Assembly: GCA_040387755.1 (NCBI GenBank)
Contig: JAZKDB010000001.1
Span: 62,001-126,000, forward strand
DNA length: 64,000 bases
Source of the DNA: Rurimicrobium sp040387755
GTDB taxonomy: Bacteria > Bacteroidota > Bacteroidia > Chitinophagales > Chitinophagaceae
Reading direction: 5' to 3'
Shown: piece by piece, positions 51,130 through 60,064 of the stretch
How positions within the stretch are numbered: the stretch's first letter is position 1
How the letters are laid out: each line of letters begins with the position of its first letter
Position numbers and translations under genes: made by a program
The notes under the pieces: model-generated
Databases searched by the model: none
What the model was told of the DNA's origin: nothing
Seen by the model: the letters and a program-made list of their open reading frames with translations, nothing else

Positions 51130-52515
51130 ATGCAACTAAACACAATCTTATTGATGGCAGAATGGCAAGTGAAAGGCTTGCAGCTTTTCGTAGCACTTTC
51201 TTTACTCATTATTCTGCACGAATTTGGTCATTTCTTTTTTGCCAAATTATTTAAAACAAGAGTCGAAAAATTCTATTTGTTCTTTGATTTTCTTTTCCCC
51301 TTTGGGAATGTTTTACCTTTTTCCTTATTCAAAAAAACTAAAGGTGAAACAACCTATGGTATTGGATGGTTCCCATTGGGTGGTTATGTAAAAATAGCCG
51401 GAATGGTAGACGAGAGTATGGATAAAGAGCAATTGGCCAAACCTGCAGAACCTTGGGAGTATCGTTCCAAAAAGCCTTGGCAACGTTTATTCATTATGCT
51501 GGGTGGTATTATCGTCAATGTGTTGGTGGCGATTATTATTTACTCATTTGTAATGGGTATCTGGGGCGAATCGTATTTGCCAACAGCTAATGCAAAATAT
51601 GGTATTGTGGCAGACAGTACGGCGCAAACTATTGGTTTCCGCAATGGCGATAAAATCATGGCTGTTGATGGTAGACCTGTCGAAAACTTCAAAGAAGTAA
51701 CACGCGATATTATTTTTAATGGTGCAAAAACAGTCAGTGTATTGCGTGATGGACAGAATATGGATATTGTTATTGACAACACTGTTGTCGGTAAAATTTT
51801 GAAAAGCAAAAAAGCAGGTTTCCTTAGTCCTCGTTTCCCTTTTGTTATTGATGAAGTAAGCTCGAAGTCCGTCGCTGAAAAAATGGGATTCAAAAAAGGA
51901 GACAGTATAGTTGCTTTCAACGGTGAAGCCGTTACCTTTCATGATGAATTTATCAGCAAGATGAAAGTATCGCCTGTTGGCTCTGATATAAAAATAACAG
52001 TTGTCGGTGAAGATAAACAACTAAGAGACCTTGTAGGTAAATTACCTGAAACAAAGAAAATAGGTATCGGCCCGAAAGGGTATGATAACTACCTTGAGTT
52101 CAAAACGATTAAATACAGTTTCTTTCCTGCTATAGCTCGCGGTGTTACATTTACCGGAGAGCAGTTCGGATTTTATATGGCTCAGTTCAAATTGTTGTTT
52201 ACCTCCAAAGATGTAAAACTGAATGAAAATCTTGGTGGTATTGCCAGCTTCGCCAAAATCTTCCCCAGCACTTTTGACTGGCAGGAATTCTGGATGTTGA
52301 CGGCATTTATTTCCATAATACTAGCCTTTATGAACTTATTACCCATTCCGGGTCTGGATGGTGGTTATGTAATCTTCCTTTTGTATGAAATCATAACAGG
52401 ACGTAAAGTGAATGATAAGGTAATGGAAATAGCAACAACAGTCGGCTTAGTCCTTTTATTAGGTCTGATGCTTTATGCAAACGGTTTGGATATTTTCAGA
52501 GCCTTTCAGAAATAA
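51130..52515 (+). CDS. rseP: RIP metalloprotease RseP (site-2 protease)
   Basis: A 461-residue membrane zinc protease that cleaves single-span membrane proteins inside the membrane, notably anti-sigma factors. HEFGH is at residues 30-34, with the second metal aspartate in the C-terminal NLLPIPGLDGGYV near residue 398. Two PDZ domains lie between (one near residues 155-215, one near 238-300, with KAGFLSPRFPFVIDEVSSKS at their junction). Four membrane helices. The start may be 51154 (MAEWQVKG); 51130 is kept. The ECF system at 22328-24724 could be one of its regulatory targets, which is only inference. Confidence 0.93.
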   Translation: MQLNTILLMAEWQVKGLQLFVALSLLIILHEFGHFFFAKLFKTRVEKFYLFFDFLFPFGNVLPFSLFKKTKGETTYGIGWFPLGGYVKIAGMVDESMDKEQLAKPAEPWEYRSKKPWQRLFIMLGGIIVNVLVAIIIYSFVMGIWGESYLPTANAKYGIVADSTAQTIGFRNGDKIMAVDGRPVENFKEVTRDIIFNGAKTVSVLRDGQNMDIVIDNTVVGKILKSKKAGFLSPRFPFVIDEVSSKSVAEKMGFKKGDSIVAFNGEAVTFHDEFISKMKVSPVGSDIKITVVGEDKQLRDLVGKLPETKKIGIGPKGYDNYLEFKTIKYSFFPAIARGVTFTGEQFGFYMAQFKLLFTSKDVKLNENLGGIASFAKIFPSTFDWQEFWMLTAFISIILAFMNLLPIPGLDGGYVIFLLYEIITGRKVNDKVMEIATTVGLVLLLGLMLYANGLDIFRAFQK

Positions 52516-52537
52516 TTATTTTTTTTGATAGAATTGT

Positions 52538-52570
52538 AACAAGCTCCGCAAAACCATTGCGGAGCTTGTT
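52538..52570 (+). terminator. Terminator after rseP
   Basis: A 14-bp perfect stem AACAAGCTCCGCAA with a 5-nt loop followed by TTATAT, 23 bp past the rseP stop. Confidence 0.75.
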
Positions 52571-52660
52571 TTATATAACGGAGATTTAAATGTTCTAATT
52601 TTACAGCATTATTAAACCATAGCCATTATAAATTGTCCCAACAAACTGAAACCTGATCAA

Positions 52661-55573
52661 ATGAATTTAGCCAGAAGAGTATCAATTACACGTGTTGCGG
52701 GCATAGTCGTTTTGTTTTTATCCTTGCTGGTTTTTAGTAAAGAAAGCTTTGGGCAAACCTTCACCATCAGTGGTATGGTTGCAGACAGCAGCGACAAGGA
52801 ACCCGTTTTAGGCGTTACTTTTAGCTTAGGTTCAGTATCTGATACGAACTTAAAGCAAATAGCTGTTTCCGATTTTGATGGTAGTTTCTCCTTCCCAAAT
52901 GTAGGTAGAGGAGTGTATATTCTTAAAGGTACCTATCTGGGTTTTTTCCCTTTCCAACGAAACATAAGAGTGATGGACGGCGATATTAACATAGGTAGCG
53001 TATCACTTGTGCGCAGCGCAAAAGCATTGAATACGGTTACAGTAGCGGGAACACAAGTTCGCTCTGAGCAAAACGGTGACACAACATCCTTTAATGCCGG
53101 AGCTTTTAAAACCAATCCTGATGCTACTGCTGAAGATTTATTAAACAAAATGCCGGGTATCAGCAATGATGGAGGAACTTTGAAAGCAAATGGAGAGCAG
53201 GTGAAAAAGGTCTTGGTAGATGGCAAACCATTTTTCGGTGATGACCCTAATGCCGCCATTAAAAATTTGCCTTCTGAAATAATCGATAAAATTCAGATTT
53301 ATGATCAAGGTAGTGAGCAGTCTCAATTTACAGGTTTTGATGATGGTAATAATGAAAAGGCTATCAATATTATTACTAAAAAAGGGAGGAATAATGGTGT
53401 GTTTGGACGAGTAAGTGGAGGATATGGATTAGATGAAACGAGCAACGACGGCAGGTATAGCCTGGGTGGAAATATTAATTTCTTCAATGGAGATAGAAGA
53501 GTTTCTTTAGTAGGATTGACAAATAATATCAATCAGCAAAATTTCAGCTCAGATGATCTGCTCGGCGTAAGTTCATCTAGCTCCAATTCAGGCTCTCGTG
53601 GTGGTGGAGCGAGGGGCGGAAGAGGTGGTGGAGGGGGCAGTGATGCTTCTAACTTCTTAGTAAGCCAGCAAGGAGGTATTACCCAAACACAATCTGCCGG
53701 AGTCAACTATGCAGATAACTGGAGTAAAAAGCTAAAAGTGACCGGAAGTTATTTCTTTAACCGTGCCGAAAATGTCACGGCAACAGATTTGTCGCGGAAT
53801 TATATTTTACAAAATCAGGACAGCTCTTTAATCTATAACGAAACAGGCAATACAAGGAGTACAAATGTAAACCATCGTGTGGCGATGCGTGCAGAATGGA
53901 ATATGGATAGTAATAATGCAATCATTCTTACACCGAAAATCAGTTATCAAAATAACGAAACAAACAAAGATTTGATTGGTAAAAACTTGTTTAATGACAA
54001 TATTGCAGGCAGTAGCCTTCAGAATAAAACCTTTAATCAGAATGAAGGCTTTAATTTCTCCAACAACTTTTTGTATCGTCACAAATTTGCCAAAAAAGGT
54101 CGCACCATTTCGGCGAGCATTGATACTCGTATCAATAACAGAAGTGGTGATGGCAGCCTTTATTCTCTGAATGACTATATTGATTCATCAACCATAAGTG
54201 ACCAAAAAAATACTTCATTTAGCAACAGTAATACTTTTAGCGGAAGCATCAATTATACCGAACCTATCAATGAAAAAACCCAAATTCAGTTAAATTATAA
54301 TCCTTCAATAACATTTAGCGAATCTGAGAAAAATACCTACAACAGAGCCAAGACAGGGGAGTATACTTCTTTGGACAGCAATCTCAGTAATCAGTTTTCC
54401 AATGAGTATCAAACCCAGAGGGCAGGAGCCGGCATACGTTTTTCGGATGTGAAGATTAATTTCAATGCAACATTGAATGGCCAATTAGCTACTTTAAACG
54501 GAACTCAAAGCTTCCCCAATCAATTAAATATTACAAGAAATTTTTCCAATATTTTACCACAAGCATCATTCAATTATAAATTTTCAAAAACAGAAAATAT
54601 CAGATTATTTTATCGCAGCAGTACAAATGCCCCCAGCATTAGCCAGTTGCAAAATGTAGTAGATAACAGTAATCCATTACAGTTAAAAGTCGGTAACCCT
54701 GATTTACAACAAGATTACACTCATTCATTTAATGTGCGATACGGCAAAACCAAAGCTGCTAAAGGAAACGGAATGTTTTTGTTTGCAAATGCCACCGTTA
54801 CCAACAACTATATCGGTAACAGTACTACAGTGGGTCGCGATGGGGTGCAAATCAGCAGACCGGTCAATCTTAATGGATATTTGCGCAGCAATGCTTTTGC
54901 TACCTACAGTGTCCCTTTTAAAAAGATTAAGAGCAATTTGAATTTTAATGCCGGTGTGAATTATACCAAAACCCCATCTTTAATCAATACCGTTATTAAT
55001 GATGCTAAAAACTATGCTTTCAACGGAGGCTTTGTTTTGGGTAGCAATATCAGCGAAAATATTGATTTCACTGTTTCGTATAATGGCGCTTATAATATTG
55101 CCAGCAATTCCTCTCAACCGCAGTCTAACTTCAATTATTATTCTCAGACAAGTTCATTAAAATTCAATTGGATTTTTCTTAAGGGCTTTGTATTCAATAC
55201 TAATCTGAACCATACTTTGTATAGCGGATTAGGTGAAGGTTATGATAGAGACTTTCTGCTTTGGAATGCTTCTTTGGGTTATAAATTCCTGAAAAACAAA
55301 GCATTGCAAGCTGATATTTACGCATTTGACATCCTGAATCAAAACAATAGTATTAACCGCAGCATTAATGACGTGTATATCGAAGATAGTCGCACAACAG
55401 TATTACAGCGGTTTGTGATGCTAAAACTCACTTACACTATCAGAGCCTTCAAGTCTGGGGCAAAAATGCCTGAAGAAAATAAAAATGAATTTGAAGGCAG
55501 ACCTCCGGGAGGATTTCAGAGAGGTGGAGGGCCTGAAGGAGGATCAGGTGGAAGGCGCGATTTTGGTGGTTAA
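52661..55573 (+). CDS. Outer-membrane beta-barrel protein, TonB-receptor-like (OMP_b-brl_3)
   Basis: A 970-residue outer-membrane protein. A signal peptide (ending FGQ near residue 32) is followed by a carboxypeptidase-regulatory-like domain (ISGMVADSSDKEPVLGVTF, residues about 35-115) and a plug-like part (TNPDATAEDLLNKMPGI, KKVLVDGKPFFGDDPNAAI, residues about 150-215). A beta-barrel of about 20 strands follows. Two glycine/arginine-rich stretches stand out: near residues 303-327 (NSGSRGGGARGGRGGGGG) and the last 35 residues, PPGGFQRGGGPEGG and GGRRDFGG. No SusD partner is adjacent, so it is not a classical SusC. The substrate is unknown. Confidence 0.85.
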   Translation: MNLARRVSITRVAGIVVLFLSLLVFSKESFGQTFTISGMVADSSDKEPVLGVTFSLGSVSDTNLKQIAVSDFDGSFSFPNVGRGVYILKGTYLGFFPFQRNIRVMDGDINIGSVSLVRSAKALNTVTVAGTQVRSEQNGDTTSFNAGAFKTNPDATAEDLLNKMPGISNDGGTLKANGEQVKKVLVDGKPFFGDDPNAAIKNLPSEIIDKIQIYDQGSEQSQFTGFDDGNNEKAINIITKKGRNNGVFGRVSGGYGLDETSNDGRYSLGGNINFFNGDRRVSLVGLTNNINQQNFSSDDLLGVSSSSSNSGSRGGGARGGRGGGGGSDASNFLVSQQGGITQTQSAGVNYADNWSKKLKVTGSYFFNRAENVTATDLSRNYILQNQDSSLIYNETGNTRSTNVNHRVAMRAEWNMDSNNAIILTPKISYQNNETNKDLIGKNLFNDNIAGSSLQNKTFNQNEGFNFSNNFLYRHKFAKKGRTISASIDTRINNRSGDGSLYSLNDYIDSSTISDQKNTSFSNSNTFSGSINYTEPINEKTQIQLNYNPSITFSESEKNTYNRAKTGEYTSLDSNLSNQFSNEYQTQRAGAGIRFSDVKINFNATLNGQLATLNGTQSFPNQLNITRNFSNILPQASFNYKFSKTENIRLFYRSSTNAPSISQLQNVVDNSNPLQLKVGNPDLQQDYTHSFNVRYGKTKAAKGNGMFLFANATVTNNYIGNSTTVGRDGVQISRPVNLNGYLRSNAFATYSVPFKKIKSNLNFNAGVNYTKTPSLINTVINDAKNYAFNGGFVLGSNISENIDFTVSYNGAYNIASNSSQPQSNFNYYSQTSSLKFNWIFLKGFVFNTNLNHTLYSGLGEGYDRDFLLWNASLGYKFLKNKALQADIYAFDILNQNNSINRSINDVYIEDSRTTVLQRFVMLKLTYTIRAFKSGAKMPEENKNEFEGRPPGGFQRGGGPEGGSGGRRDFGG

Positions 55574-55637
55574 GGAGATTTGATAATTTTTTTTCAAAAA
55601 GACCATTAAGGACGGGCAGGCATTGCAAGCAAAATTG

Positions 55638-55645
55638 TACTTTTG
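55638..55645 (+). promoter_or_regulatory. -7 promoter box for the pRiA4b ORF-3-like gene
   Basis: TACTTTTG (TAnnTTTG) with 4 bp to the ATG at 55650, implying a leaderless mRNA. Confidence 0.55.
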
Positions 55646-55649
55646 AGCC

Positions 55650-56216
55650 ATGCCATTATTAAAATTTAGAGTTTATTGGGAAGAAGACGATTTAATCTAT
55701 CGTGATTTGGAAATAGTATCTTCCCAAACCTTTTTGGATTTGCATAAAGCCATTATTACCGCATACGAGTTTGACGGCAAACACAGTGCACGCTTTTTTG
55801 AAAGCAATGACCGTTGGGAGCGTTTTCGTATCTTATCTTCGGAGGTCTTGGCGAACAAAAAAGATGCACCTGAGCTTTCGATGATGAAAACACCTGTTTC
55901 TGCACTTGTAGCGGTACCTGATCAGAAATTTATTTACGAATATGACCCTCAAAAAAATTGGGTTTTTCTGGTAGAACTTATAGGTATCAGCAATGATATC
56001 AACGAAAGAAAAACTTATCCTATTTGTACCCGAAAAGAAGGATTGGCACCAAGCCAATATAAATTGGGAGGAGGTACCGGAATGCTCATGGAAATTGAAG
56101 AAAAATATGACCTTGGTGCAGACGAAATGGCCGAAGGTTATGGCAGCGAAGGTAATGACGACGACTCGGGTAGTGATGCGATAATGGATACCGGAGGCGG
56201 AGAGGAAGATTTTTAA
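55650..56216 (+). CDS. Plasmid pRiA4b ORF-3-family protein
   Basis: A 188-residue cytoplasmic protein of the plasmid pRiA4b ORF-3 family (also called IS1096 TnpR-like). KFRVYWEEDDLIYRDLEI, SQTFLDLHKAIITAYEFD and the HSARFF region carry the family's strand-helix layout; FIYEYDPQKNWVFLVELIG matches its FxYxYDxGDxWxxxV core. The C-terminus is an acidic tail rich in Gly/Asp/Ser (EGYGSEGNDDDSGSD). The family is widespread in chromosomes as well as mobile elements, and its role is unknown. It has a leaderless-type promoter. It is monocistronic before etfB. Confidence 0.85.
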   Translation: MPLLKFRVYWEEDDLIYRDLEIVSSQTFLDLHKAIITAYEFDGKHSARFFESNDRWERFRILSSEVLANKKDAPELSMMKTPVSALVAVPDQKFIYEYDPQKNWVFLVELIGISNDINERKTYPICTRKEGLAPSQYKLGGGTGMLMEIEEKYDLGADEMAEGYGSEGNDDDSGSDAIMDTGGGEEDF

Positions 56217-56275
56217 TATTAGAATTCCTTATCTGCACTTTCATAATTTACTCTTTTTGCAAGGTATAATTTTAT

Positions 56276-56283
56276 TACTTTTG
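56276..56283 (+). promoter_or_regulatory. -7 promoter box for etfB
   Basis: TACTTTTG (TAnnTTTG), 23 bp before the ATG at 56307, with TTG (56257-56259) 16 bp upstream. Confidence 0.55.
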
Positions 56284-56306
56284 CGTCCAAAATAACATAT
56301 TCAATA

Positions 56307-57050
56307 ATGAAGATTTTAGTTTGTATTAGTCCGGTTCCAGATACGACAACCAAAATTGCTTTTAGTGAAAATAACACCCAATTCAGCACTCAGGGTGTAA
56401 CAATGGTCATCAATCCTTATGATGAATGGTATGCTTTGGTTCGCGCATTGGAGTTGAAAGAAAGTGGTGCAGCAACAGCTGTAAATCTTGTTACTGTAGG
56501 TAAGGCTGATGCGGAATCTGTTATCCGTAAAGCATTGGCTCTGGGAGGCGACGAAGCAATCCGAATTGATACGGACAGCAATGATCCTTATGTGATTGCG
56601 GCTCAGATTGCCGCGTATGCAAAAACCGAAAACTACGATTTGATTCTTACCGGTAAAGAAACTACGGACTATAATAATGGTGCTGTTGGTGCTATGCTTG
56701 CCGATCAGTTAGATATGAATTATGTAGGCTTTGCCAGCAAATTGGATATAGCTTCAGGTAGTGCAACCGTTAATCGTGAGATAGAAGGCGGAGAAGAAGT
56801 GGTAGCTGGTCCGCTGCCTTTGGTAGTAAGTTGTCAGAAAGGTATGGCAGAAGCTCGTATTCCTAATATGCGTGGCATCATGGCTGCCCGTACCAAGCCA
56901 TTGAAAGTCGTGGCCGCTACTGATACTGCAGCATTGAGTCAGATTGTTTCTTATGAAATGCCTCCGGCAAAAACCGGCGTAAAAATGTTTACTATAGACC
57001 AGATGGATGAGTTGGTAGCTGCATTACACAACGAAGCAAAAGTGATATAA
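56307..57050 (+). CDS. etfB: Electron transfer flavoprotein subunit beta
   Basis: A 247-residue EtfB (FixA-like), which with EtfA carries electrons from acyl-CoA dehydrogenases to the quinone pool. Typical motifs are MKILVCISPVPDTTTKI at the start, NPYDEWYALVRALELKE (from residue 36) and DLILTGKETTDYNNGAVGAM (AMP-binding region) with EARIPNMRGIMAARTKPLK near the end. It is cytoplasmic. The EtfA gene follows after 518 bp instead of directly, because a small four-helix-bundle gene lies between them. Confidence 0.96.
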   Translation: MKILVCISPVPDTTTKIAFSENNTQFSTQGVTMVINPYDEWYALVRALELKESGAATAVNLVTVGKADAESVIRKALALGGDEAIRIDTDSNDPYVIAAQIAAYAKTENYDLILTGKETTDYNNGAVGAMLADQLDMNYVGFASKLDIASGSATVNREIEGGEEVVAGPLPLVVSCQKGMAEARIPNMRGIMAARTKPLKVVAATDTAALSQIVSYEMPPAKTGVKMFTIDQMDELVAALHNEAKVI

Positions 57051-57060
57051 ATAAATAATA

Positions 57061-57111
57061 ACTAATAGTGAATAATTAATAATTTCTCTATCGTAATTAA
57101 TTACTATTAGT
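57061..57111 (+). repeat. AT-rich inverted repeat left of the four-helix-bundle gene
   Basis: ACTAATAGT (57061-57069) is mirrored by ACTATTAGT (57103-57111). Within the left arm, TGAATAATTAATAAT (57069-57083) is nearly the complement of the sequence right of the gene (57535-57549, 14 of 15 bases), so the small gene is framed by inverted AT-rich repeats. Confidence 0.55.
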
Positions 57112-57113
57112 AA

Positions 57114-57470
57114 ATGAGAGAAAATATTCTAAAAGATAAAAGTTTTGGATTTGCCATTAGAATTATTGAATTGTTCAAATATTTAAAGGTTAATCAACAG
57201 GAATATGTTCTTTCAAAGCAAATTTTAAGGAGTGGAACAGCAATAGGAGCAAGTATCAGAGAGGCTGAATTTGCTGAAAGTTCTAAAGGTTTTATTCATA
57301 AACTGAGTATAAGTCTCAAAGAAGCAAATGAAACAAAATATTGGTTGGAATTGCTATTTGCCGGCAATTTTATTGAAGAAAAATTATTTCAATCATTCAT
57401 TTTTGATTGTGATGAAATTTTAAAAATTTTAGTGTCAAGTATTAATACTTCAAAAAAGAAATTATCGTAG
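57114..57470 (+). CDS. Four-helix-bundle protein (23S rRNA intervening-sequence family)
   Basis: A 118-residue helical protein of the four-helix-bundle/S23 family, first found inside intervening sequences of 23S rRNA genes. FAIRIIELFKYLKVNQQEYV, LSKQILRSGTAIGASIREAE, FIHKLSISLKEANETKYWLE and LFQSFIFDCDEILKILVSSI are its four helices. It is a cytoplasmic protein of unknown function. It sits between etfB and etfA, which in Bacteroidota normally are adjacent. Base composition is lower in GC than its neighbours. AT-rich inverted repeats flank it, suggesting insertion. Confidence 0.88.
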   Translation: MRENILKDKSFGFAIRIIELFKYLKVNQQEYVLSKQILRSGTAIGASIREAEFAESSKGFIHKLSISLKEANETKYWLELLFAGNFIEEKLFQSFIFDCDEILKILVSSINTSKKKLS

Positions 57471-57534
57471 AACAATTGATCAAGTCAATGTTAGTTTGCT
57501 TTTATTGAAATAGAGAAAGCAGCACACGAAAAGT

Positions 57535-57565
57535 ATTATTAAATATTCATTTTTAAATATTCATT
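57535..57565 (+). repeat. AT-rich repeat right of the four-helix-bundle gene
   Basis: TTAAATATTCATT occurs twice (57539-57551 and 57553-57565). The segment 57535-57549 is the inverted counterpart of 57069-57083 on the left side. Confidence 0.55.
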
Positions 57566-57568
57566 ATT

Positions 57569-58543
57569 ATGGTATTAGTATTAGTAGAAAATATAGAAGG
57601 AAACTTCAAAAAGAAATCATTTGAATTGGTGCAATATGCATCTGCTGTGGCTAAAAGTATGGGCACTCAGGCTACTGCATTAGTGTTGGGTACAGCTGCT
57701 GATGATGCAATAGCTGCTTTGGGGGCTTATGGCGCTGCTAAGGTATTGCACGTTGCCGATGCACAATTGAATCAATTGTCAGCGCGCGCTTACGCCAAAT
57801 GTGTGGTAACTGCTGCCGAAAAAGAAGGAGCTAAAGTGATTATTGCTTCTCACGATGTGGTAGGTAAAACTGTAGCCCCCCAGGTAGCTTCCCGTCTCAA
57901 AGCTGGCTTGGCTGCTGGCGCTGTAGCTTACCCCGAACTCAGCAATGGTTTTGTTGTAAAAAGAAACGTATTTGGTGGTAAAGCATTTGCCTTTGTAAAT
58001 GTTACTACTGATGTAAAAGTGATGACCTTATTACCAAACAGCATACAAGTGGTAAAAGGTGATGGTAATGCAAGTGTAGAAGCTCTTTCTGTTGCATTTG
58101 ATGCAAAAGATTTTGCTATGCAGGTAAAAGAAACCAATAAAGTAACTGGTTCTGTACCACTCGGTGAAGCTGAATTGGTTGTCAGTGGCGGTCGTGGATT
58201 AAAAGGACCTGAAAACTGGGGTGTTATTGAAGAATTGGCTGCCACTATGGGTGCTGCAACGGCTTGCTCGCGTCCTGTTGCTGATTCTCATTGGCGTCCT
58301 CACCACGAGCATGTGGGACAAACCGGTGGTACCATCCGTCCAAACTTATATATTGCCATTGGTATTTCTGGTGCCATTCAGCATTTGGCTGGTGTTAATG
58401 GTTCTAAGACTATTGTGGTGATTAACAAAGATCCGGAGGCTCCATTCTTTAAAGCCGCTGATTATGGTGTAATTGGTGATGCTTTAGAGGTAACTCCGAA
58501 ATTAAATGAAGCATTTAAGAAATTTAAAGCAAGTCAACACTAA
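57569..58543 (+). CDS. etfA: Electron transfer flavoprotein subunit alpha
   Basis: A 324-residue EtfA (FixB-like), the FAD-carrying subunit. The N-terminal domain starts with VLVENIEGNFKKKSFELVQY. The C-terminal FAD domain has VVSGGRGLKGPENW, ACSRPVADSHW, GQTGGTIRPNLYIAIGISGA and VINKDPEAPFFKAADYGVIG, which bind FAD. It is cytoplasmic. It is separated from etfB by the inserted four-helix-bundle gene and would be the partner subunit. A T-rich hairpin follows. Confidence 0.96.
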   Translation: MVLVLVENIEGNFKKKSFELVQYASAVAKSMGTQATALVLGTAADDAIAALGAYGAAKVLHVADAQLNQLSARAYAKCVVTAAEKEGAKVIIASHDVVGKTVAPQVASRLKAGLAAGAVAYPELSNGFVVKRNVFGGKAFAFVNVTTDVKVMTLLPNSIQVVKGDGNASVEALSVAFDAKDFAMQVKETNKVTGSVPLGEAELVVSGGRGLKGPENWGVIEELAATMGAATACSRPVADSHWRPHHEHVGQTGGTIRPNLYIAIGISGAIQHLAGVNGSKTIVVINKDPEAPFFKAADYGVIGDALEVTPKLNEAFKKFKASQH

Positions 58544-58571
58544 TCAATTGTTGATTGTAGAAAATAAATAC

Positions 58572-58606
58572 AAAAAGGATGACGTTTGTTCGTTGTCCTT
58601 TTTTTT
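58572..58606 (+). terminator. Probable terminator after etfA
   Basis: AAAAAGGATGACG pairs with CGTTGTCCTTTTT (two G-T pairs), followed by a run of eight T, about 30 bp past the etfA stop. Confidence 0.65.
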
Positions 58607-58636
58607 ATGTCGAAACAAAGACTGTAAATTGCGGTA

Positions 58637-59773
58637 TTGAAAAAGGTAGCAACATTTATCAGGGCATTATTTAGTCATACCCTTTTTCTGGTCAATATTG
58701 CTATGGCCGGATGGTTATTGCTTTGTTGGTATGCGTCCAATACCAATCCTGCCGATGTCAAGTACATTGGTATTGTCAGCTTGAGTAGCGCTTTCCCTAT
58801 TCTGATTAACTTCGTTTTCGCTTTTATCTGGCTTTTTACCCACAAAAAGTGGCGAAGCCTTTTGCCCCTGTCTGTATTAGCTTTTTGTTACAAATTGATT
58901 TTGCCCATTTGGGGATTACATTTTTTCTCTGCCAATAATATGGAAAACCAATTGGCCGGACTCAAAATCATGAGTTGGAATGTCCATGGATTGGGATTGT
59001 ATGACAGGCCTGTTGATAAATCGCAGCCAGAGAAAATGTTTGCCCTTGTAGACCAACAACAACCGGATGTTTTTTGTATGATTGAGTTTTATACCAATTC
59101 AGACGGTAGCAATAAGAAAGCGAGTAAATACTTCAAGAAGGCAGGCTACAAAGAGTATAGGTTTATGTACGATAATGATTTGGGCTCTAAGATTTATATT
59201 GGTAATGCAGTATTTTCTAAGTACCCTTTATCCGATTTTGAAGAGATTCCTATCGATCAGTATATCAAGATGATGCGATGTGATGTTACATTACCTAATG
59301 AGCAAAAAATAAGGTTATTTGTCGTTCATCTACAGTCATTTCTTTTGGCCGATAAAGACAAGGCATTTATTGAAGAGGTCAAGAATGATGCTGATAAGCT
59401 TGATAAAAAACCTGGTTTTTCAAAGACTTTTCTGGAAAAACTACATAATGCCTATTTAAAGAGAGCTCCACAGGCAATTTTGGCCCGTGCCGAAATGGAT
59501 AAAAGCCCTTATCCCTCTATTCTTTGTGCCGATCTTAATGATGTTCCGGCTTCATATACTTATACTACTATCAAAGGAACAATGAAGGATGCCTTTGAAG
59601 AAAAAGGAAAGGGATTGGGTAGAACTTACAACCTGATATCGCCTACTTTGCGTATCGACTATATTTTCTACAATGATAGCGCCCTGCATTTACTGGGTTA
59701 CCAAAGTATTCCAACTCCCAGTCTATCCGACCATAATCCGGTCATTGCTAATTTTGCTGTCAGGAAAAAGTAA
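58637..59773 (+). CDS. Membrane-anchored endonuclease/exonuclease/phosphatase-family protein
   Basis: A 378-residue protein. Three hydrophobic helices in the first 100 residues (LFLVNIAMAGWLLLCWYA, IGIVSLSSAFPILINFVFAF, LLPLSVLAFCYKLILPIWGL) place the catalytic domain outside or at the membrane. The EEP domain then shows MSWNVHGLGLYDRP (N, H), the acidic CMIEFY, the ILCADLNDVPASYTY box (D, N), RIDYIFY and the final SLSDHNPVIANF. The start is TTG at 58637 giving MKKVATFIRA; an ATG alternative is not present nearby. Substrates of the family range from DNA to phosphoinositides and sphingomyelin, and this one is unknown. Confidence 0.85.
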   Translation: MKKVATFIRALFSHTLFLVNIAMAGWLLLCWYASNTNPADVKYIGIVSLSSAFPILINFVFAFIWLFTHKKWRSLLPLSVLAFCYKLILPIWGLHFFSANNMENQLAGLKIMSWNVHGLGLYDRPVDKSQPEKMFALVDQQQPDVFCMIEFYTNSDGSNKKASKYFKKAGYKEYRFMYDNDLGSKIYIGNAVFSKYPLSDFEEIPIDQYIKMMRCDVTLPNEQKIRLFVVHLQSFLLADKDKAFIEEVKNDADKLDKKPGFSKTFLEKLHNAYLKRAPQAILARAEMDKSPYPSILCADLNDVPASYTYTTIKGTMKDAFEEKGKGLGRTYNLISPTLRIDYIFYNDSALHLLGYQSIPTPSLSDHNPVIANFAVRKK

Positions 59774-60042
59774 AATATCTACTTTTAGTTTTACCTCTTT
59801 TGTCTCATGTATAAAAACCGAAGATGATCTTATCTCTACCGAGGAGAAAAGGATTATATGTATGAATGCGATTATATGCATTCAGATATTGTATCTAAAA
59901 AAGGGAGAGGAAGTGACCAAATTAAGTGATAGACTATAGCAATAAGTTACCTATGATTTTCATAGGCTTAGGGACAATTGCATCGATGAATTTGATGCAG
60001 AGCAAGTATTGTTAAGTGAAATCTAGTTCGTTTCAAAAATGG

Positions 60043-60064
60043 AAGCCTGTCGTTTGATAGGCTT
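60043..60064 (+). terminator. Terminator-like hairpin
   Basis: AAGCCTGTC and GATAGGCTT with a GTTT loop (one G-T pair), followed by TTTTGTTTTTTG. Confidence 0.6.

Noticed and set aside
52661..55573. SusC/SusD polysaccharide utilisation locus
   Set aside because: The barrel has a receptor-like N-terminus but no SusD lipoprotein or glycoside hydrolase is adjacent.
55650..56216. Transposon or plasmid remnant
   Set aside because: The protein family name refers to a plasmid, but members are common on chromosomes, and no terminal repeats or transposase are seen.
59673..59939. 88-residue plus-strand frame after the endonuclease/phosphatase gene
   Set aside because: Starts inside that gene, low-complexity, no domain or promoter.
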